From positions 1-9,919 of the forward strand of contig JAJTCL010000213.1 in NCBI GenBank assembly GCA_021323255.1: a stretch of 9,919 bases of DNA, given 5' to 3'. Made by a program: the position numbers and the translations under genes. Under the pieces are notes generated by a model. That model searched no databases. It saw only the letters and a program-made list of their open reading frames with translations, and was not told the DNA's origin. Positions 6,333 through 9,919 of the stretch are shown here, in pieces. Positions within the stretch are counted from its first letter, which is position 1. Every line of letters starts with the position of its first letter. This DNA is from Propionibacteriaceae bacterium. Lineage in GTDB: Bacteria > Actinomycetota > Actinomycetes > Propionibacteriales > Propionibacteriaceae.

Positions 6333-6719
6333 TCACTCGTTTAGGTGACCGAAGCCTGCTCCTCCGAAGAGCCATCGGAGATTGAGGGTCGCGAGGTCGG
6401 TCTTGGGTACAAACGCGGTAGCGCCGCACTCGAGCAGGACCGCAGTCGGGACCTCGTCGACATCGGAGGAGGTCAGTACGATTCTGGCGGCTGGGCAGAT
6501 TGCGCCAAGCGAGGCGGCCACCGCGTAGCCGTCGCGCCCCGGCAGATTGATGTCAAGCAGCACCCCGTCCGGACAGGCGCGTACGACGGCAGCGAGCGCG
6601 TCCTCCCCGTCCGCTGCCGCATCGACGACCTCCAGGCCTCGCAGCATGAACAGCTCACCCACGTGTCGCTGGAAGTGTTCGTTGTCGTCGACAACCAGAA
6701 TCCGAATCGTCACCCACAC
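6333..6719 (-). CDS. Stand-alone receiver-domain response regulator
   Basis: The product is up to 128 residues and consists of a single CheY-like receiver. It shows IRILVVDDNEHFQRHV with D11-D12, phospho-acceptor D56 in GVLLDINLPGRDG, T83-S84 in RIVLTSSD and K106 in AFVPKTDL. The chain ends a dozen or so residues after the last helix (LFGGAGFGHLNE), so there is no output domain. Starts at GTG 6719 or GTG 6713 are both possible; neither has a strong ribosome binding site. It is divergent from the kinase and 125 bases upstream of the full response regulator on the same strand. Single-domain receivers can act as phosphate sinks, relay intermediates or protein-binding switches; which applies here is not visible. 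Confidence 0.9.
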   Translation of the reverse strand: MWVTIRILVVDDNEHFQRHVGELFMLRGLEVVDAAADGEDALAAVVRACPDGVLLDINLPGRDGYAVAASLGAICPAARIVLTSSDVDEVPTAVLLECGATAFVPKTDLATLNLRWLFGGAGFGHLNE

Positions 6720-6881
6720 AGCCTGGTACGCGCCAGCTTCTCATTCCATGGGGGAAACCCCACAGTCGTCGCGCTGGTCCCGGTGCTTAGCGCGATCCCG
6801 AGCCGGCACGGGTCAGGGTGTGCTGACGGTTAGCCCGGTGATCGAGCCGGAGACATTCCACGCGTAAACTGGGATGCTTTC
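6720..6881. promoter_or_regulatory. Divergent promoter region between receiver and kinase genes
   Basis: This region must carry the starts of both divergent transcripts. A five-pair hairpin, TGGGG-GAAA-CCCCA (6749-6762), closes on a GNRA-type loop when read on the plus strand; as duplex DNA it is an interrupted inverted repeat. TAAACT at 6865-6870 could be a -10 for the kinase but lacks an obvious -35. Nothing here is strong enough to fix a promoter. Confidence 0.35.
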
Positions 6882-6886
6882 GGAGG
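6882..6886 (+). promoter_or_regulatory. Ribosome binding site that supports the TTG start of the kinase
   Basis: GGAGG lies six bases before TTG 6893, an optimal distance. There is no ATG or GTG in frame at a comparable position, so the kinase uses a TTG start. Confidence 0.75.
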
Positions 6887-6892
6887 CTTGAG

Positions 6893-9433
6893 TTGACCGA
6901 TTCTGTGACCGATCTTGGTGGCTTGGGGGTCGGCGCCGAGGACTTCCTCGCGGCCGTCCTGCGGACCATCGCGCAACCGGTGTGGGTGGTCGATCCTGAA
7001 GGGTTGATCCGATTCGCCAACCCGGCCGCGATTGCCGCTCTCGGCTACGACAATTCGGAGGATCTGATCGGGCGGAACAGCCACGAGACGATCCATTATC
7101 GCCGGCCGGACGGTACGCCTTATCCCGCTTCTGAATGTCCGATGCTGCTCCCGCGGACTTCTGGGGCGACGGTCGCCCGGGATTTGGACTGGTTCTTCCG
7201 CCGCGATGGATCGATGTTCCCGGTCTCCTATGCCTCTGTCCCGATCGAGATGTCACGGGGTCGGGGCGCGGTCGTGGCCTTCAATGACATTGAGTCCCGG
7301 TTGCGCGCCGAGGAGGAGCTGCGGGAGCGAGACGTGCGCCTGGGCGAGGAGCAGTCCTCGCTGCGGCGGGTGGCGGCGTTGGTGGCCGGTGGGGCAGATT
7401 CGGTCGAGGTGTTCGCCAGCGTGGCCAGGGAGGTAGCGCACGTGTTGAGCCTGCCGCTGGTGGAGATGTCGCGCTACGAGGCGGACGGGACGGCTACTGT
7501 GATTGGCGAATGGAGCCAGCCGGCGCGTTCGTTCCAAGCCAGCACATCGTGGCGGCTCGCTGCCGGAAAGCTTGCAACGCTGGTTTTAAGGACCGGTAGG
7601 CCGGGGCGGATCGACGACTTCGCGGATCTGGCTGGCGGTATCGCCGAAGCCGAACGCGACACCTTCATCGGTTGCGGTGTGGGTGCCCCAATCATTGTCG
7701 ATGGGAAGGTTTGGGGCCTAATGGCCGCCGGCTCGGGTGATCTCGAGCTGCTCCCGCCGGGCATCGAAGACCGTCTGGCTGGGTTCACTGAGTTGGTCGC
7801 GACGGCGATCTCCACAACCCAAGCGCGGCAGGACCTTCGCCGGCTCGCCGACGAACAGGCGGCGCTGCGCCGGGTTGCAACGCTCGTTGCCAAAGGAGCG
7901 ATGCCAGAGGACGTGTTCGCCGCGGTAGCGCGGGAGGTGGCACAAGTCCTGGATCTGCCGCTGGTAGAGATGTGCCGCTATGAGCCTGACGGGACCGCGA
8001 CCGTCATCGGCGCGACCGGCGAGCATCCATTCCAGCCTGGTACGAACTGGCCGCTGGATGGCCCCAGCCTGACCGCTCTCGTCCGACGCACCGAGCGTCC
8101 GGCTCGAATCGATAACTACGCCGATGTGTCTGGGAAGATCGGCGACGCTGCGCGTGAGGCCGGCGTGAACACCGGCGTTGGAGCACCCATCGTTCTAGAT
8201 GGCCGGGTGTGGGGCGTCGTTTCAGCCGGAGGCGGGCCTACGGTCCGGCTGCCGGATGATGCCGAGACCCGACTCAGCCAGTTCACCGAGCTCCTCGCAA
8301 CTGCGATCGCGAATACCCAAGCGAAAGAAGAGCTGCATCGACTCGCCGACGAGCAATCTGCGCTGCGCCGGCTGGCCACGCTGGTTGCGGAGGGCGCACA
8401 GCCGGCCGTCGTCTTTGATGCAGTTTGCCAAGAGACCGGCCGGCTGTTTGATGTCACAAGCGTCAATCTCGCGCAGTTCACCACCGACAGCTTCAACCTC
8501 ACCATGGCTGGCTGGAGCATCCACGACGTCCATCTACGGACCGGTACCCGCCTCCCATTGGAGGGGGACAGCATCAACGTGCTCGTCCGAGATACCGCGG
8601 CACCGGGACGTCTCGACAGTTACGAGGGAGCGTCGGGCGAACTAGCGGCGCTGTTGCGAAAACGAGGCGTGGTCTCTGAGGTCGGCGCGCCGGTAGTCGT
8701 CGATGGCCGGGTTTGGGGGGCGCTGATCGCGGGGACCGACGATCCTGAGCCGCTGCCAGCCGGCCTTGAACAGCGATTGTCATCCTTTGCCGAGCTGATC
8801 GCTACCGCGATCTCCAACGCCACCACCCAAACCGAACTAGTTGCATCGCGGACACGGATCGTGGAGGCCGCCGACGAGCAGCGCCGCCAGGTCGTACGCG
8901 ACCTTCATGACGGAGCGCAACAGCGGCTGGTGGAAGCCATCATGACATTGCAGCTCGCCCAAGCTCGCGGTGAAGGTACCGCCCTCGTCACCGAGGCTGT
9001 CGAACAGGTGCGCGCCGCCATCGCTGAGCTGCGCGAGCTCGCACGCGGCATCCATCCTTCGATCCTCACCCACCGTGGCCTTGCCGCCGCCGTCGAGGCG
9101 CTCACCCACCGCATGCCACTGCCAGTTGACGTGGAGATCCCGAATGATCGCTATCCACCATCGATCGAGTCCGCCGCCTACTTCGTCGTCGCCGAAGCGC
9201 TGACGAACGTGGCCAAGTACGCCAACGCTAAAACCGCGCGGATAACGGCCAGAGCGTCCGACGATTGCCTCACATTGACAATCGAAGACGACGGCATGGG
9301 CGGCGCCCGACCCTCCGCAGGCAGCGGCCTCGGTGGCCTGCACGACCGGATCACAGCCCTCAGCGGGACGCTGACCGTGGAAAGCCCGCAGGGCAGCGGC
9401 ACCCGAATCCGCGCAGAAATCCCACTCCCTTAG
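6893..9433 (+). CDS. Soluble sensor histidine kinase: PAS, three tandem GAF domains, HisKA_3, HATPase_c
   Basis: The 846-residue protein has no membrane segment. A PAS domain (about 18-133) starts with FLAAVLRTIAQPVWVVDPEG. Three repeats of a coiled-coil linker plus GAF domain follow (linkers near 134-165, 308-335 and 475-501; GAFs about 168-310, 336-476, 502-642). The HisKA_3 dimerisation domain has the H-box RRQVVRDLHDGAQQRLVEAI with phospho-acceptor His672. The ATPase domain has the N-box EALTNVAKYANA (Glu768, Asn772), DDGMGG and GSGLGGLHDRI. It should autophosphorylate in the cytoplasm and pass phosphate to the NarL-type regulator encoded divergently. GAF repeats resemble those of DevS/DosT-type actinobacterial sensors, but no haem-ligand histidine is evident: GAF1 has only His183, in its first helix. 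The ligand is unknown. The reading frame is intact throughout, and the TTG start is chosen for its GGAGG. Confidence 0.95.
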   Translation: MTDSVTDLGGLGVGAEDFLAAVLRTIAQPVWVVDPEGLIRFANPAAIAALGYDNSEDLIGRNSHETIHYRRPDGTPYPASECPMLLPRTSGATVARDLDWFFRRDGSMFPVSYASVPIEMSRGRGAVVAFNDIESRLRAEEELRERDVRLGEEQSSLRRVAALVAGGADSVEVFASVAREVAHVLSLPLVEMSRYEADGTATVIGEWSQPARSFQASTSWRLAAGKLATLVLRTGRPGRIDDFADLAGGIAEAERDTFIGCGVGAPIIVDGKVWGLMAAGSGDLELLPPGIEDRLAGFTELVATAISTTQARQDLRRLADEQAALRRVATLVAKGAMPEDVFAAVAREVAQVLDLPLVEMCRYEPDGTATVIGATGEHPFQPGTNWPLDGPSLTALVRRTERPARIDNYADVSGKIGDAAREAGVNTGVGAPIVLDGRVWGVVSAGGGPTVRLPDDAETRLSQFTELLATAIANTQAKEELHRLADEQSALRRLATLVAEGAQPAVVFDAVCQETGRLFDVTSVNLAQFTTDSFNLTMAGWSIHDVHLRTGTRLPLEGDSINVLVRDTAAPGRLDSYEGASGELAALLRKRGVVSEVGAPVVVDGRVWGALIAGTDDPEPLPAGLEQRLSSFAELIATAISNATTQTELVASRTRIVEAADEQRRQVVRDLHDGAQQRLVEAIMTLQLAQARGEGTALVTEAVEQVRAAIAELRELARGIHPSILTHRGLAAAVEALTHRMPLPVDVEIPNDRYPPSIESAAYFVVAEALTNVAKYANAKTARITARASDDCLTLTIEDDGMGGARPSAGSGLGGLHDRITALSGTLTVESPQGSGTRIRAEIPLP
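7349..8848 (+). repeat. Three tandem linker-GAF units inside the kinase gene
   Basis: Units begin at 7349, 7853 and 8351 (protein residues 153, 321 and 487), with periods of 168 and 166 residues. Each opens with the same linker: EEQSSLRRVAALVAGGA, DEQAALRRVATLVAKGA and DEQSALRRLATLVAEGA. Units 1 and 2 remain very alike (VFASVAREVAHVL against VFAAVAREVAQVL; RYEADGTATVIG against RYEPDGTATVIG). Unit 3 has diverged in its first half (VFDAVCQETGRLFDVTSVNL). The pattern indicates internal duplication, the 1/2 split being the most recent. Confidence 0.85.
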
Positions 9434-9600
9434 CCTCTCGACGATATGCATCCGCGAGACCAATCCACCGGCGACCCAGCCAGTTCCACTGCCCCAACCG
9501 ATGGACAGCATTGGGGACCGGCGCACCAAGCACGCTACAGAGCCGAACTCGGACAGGGATTCGAATACTGCAGGCAGCTCAGCAACGACCACCTGCTCGT
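9434..9600. other. Non-coding stretch after the kinase gene
   Basis: No terminator hairpin with a T-run, tRNA-like fold or convincing ORF is visible. The plus-strand frame at 9446-9628 has no ribosome binding site and no recognisable product. Confidence 0.4.
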
Positions 9601-9894
9601 TCACAATCCTCGCTTGAGCTTCTCTTGACCGAGGAGCGCCTCAGGGTAGCCACCGCGAAACGCGTTAATGCACGCTGGGCACGCGTTCTGTAGACCGGCG
9701 TCGAAGGGCCTTGTCAGGATCAGACGTAGCCGCGTACAACCGCGACGCGGTCCGGCTTCGACAGCTAAATGGCAGTCCCAGAACAAAAGGCCGAAGGCGG
9801 ACAGCACGACGCCAGCGTGGTCGGCCAGATGGGGCGCCCCAAGCGCCACGGTCACCCATCCCACGGTCAGCAGGTTGCGGCGGTACCGAGCCAT
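9601..9894 (-). CDS. Hypothetical protein, possibly membrane-associated and possibly truncated
   Basis: The 97-residue frame starts at ATG 9892-9894, with GGAG eight bases upstream. Its first 45 codons have very G/C-rich third positions, as in real genes here. The product begins MARYRRNLLTVGWVTVALGA and contains a second hydrophobic stretch, VVLSAFGLLFW. After about residue 45 the codon bias weakens and the sequence becomes basic and cysteine-containing (GLQNACPACINAFRGG), unlike the first part. One reading is a genuine N-terminus followed by a frameshift or junction; another is a small real protein. I recognise no family, and the strand is convergent with the kinase. Confidence 0.35.
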   Translation of the reverse strand: MARYRRNLLTVGWVTVALGAPHLADHAGVVLSAFGLLFWDCHLAVEAGPRRGCTRLRLILTRPFDAGLQNACPACINAFRGGYPEALLGQEKLKRGL

Positions 9895-9919
9895 GTTCGG
9901 TGCTCCGGTGACAGGTATG

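Noticed and set aside
6749..6762. TGGGG-GAAA-CCCCA hairpin as a riboswitch or terminator
   Set aside because: It is a single five-pair stem with no conserved riboswitch elements and no T-run.
9545..9575. T-arm-like GATTCGAAT suggesting a tRNA
   Set aside because: The flanking bases do not pair into a T-stem, and no acceptor or anticodon stem can be built around it.

Overview
The window looks like chromosomal DNA from a high-GC Actinomycetota bacterium. The evidence is the GC-rich third codon positions, the GTG and TTG starts, a cytoplasmic multi-GAF histidine kinase with a HisKA_3-type H-box, a NarL-type regulator, and a short actinobacterial-looking acidic protein. I cannot fix the genus from sequence alone. 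There are no RNA genes, CRISPR arrays or recognisable complete insertion sequences.

Left part (1-2636). A LysE/RhtB-type amino-acid exporter gene runs off the left edge on the minus strand and is broken by three frameshifts. A 340-base gap follows, then an intact MOSC-domain protein on the plus strand. Between that gene's end (1729) and 2636 lies debris. It includes a decayed copy (about 1747-2170, minus strand) of the stretch that is intact at about 5351-5780: the start of the small operon gene, the intergenic region, and the DNA-binding half of the response regulator. Beside it is an unidentified plus-strand coding-like fragment.

Centre (2637-5357). A minus-strand operon reads: an 81-residue protein, a CPBP (CAAX-like) intramembrane protease interrupted by one frameshift, and a secreted or membrane-anchored class-C-beta-lactamase-like serine hydrolase. 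The genes are tightly packed and each has a good Shine-Dalgarno sequence.

Right part (5545-9433). This is a two-component module. A large soluble kinase (PAS, three GAF repeats, HisKA_3, HATPase) is on the plus strand. Divergent to it on the minus strand are a stand-alone receiver protein and a full NarL/FixJ response regulator. The regulator gene lies directly upstream of, and on the same strand as, the protease/hydrolase operon. A 14-bp perfect palindrome sits in the gap between them and is nearly preserved in the decayed copy. The simplest model, which is inference, is that the kinase signals through one or both regulators to control the cell-envelope operon. The right edge holds a weak minus-strand ORF of unknown function.

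I see no convincing new defence or mobile system. The most interesting signals are the decayed duplicate of the regulator/operon junction with its conserved palindrome, the one-kinase/two-regulator layout, and the coupling of an intramembrane protease to a serine hydrolase.
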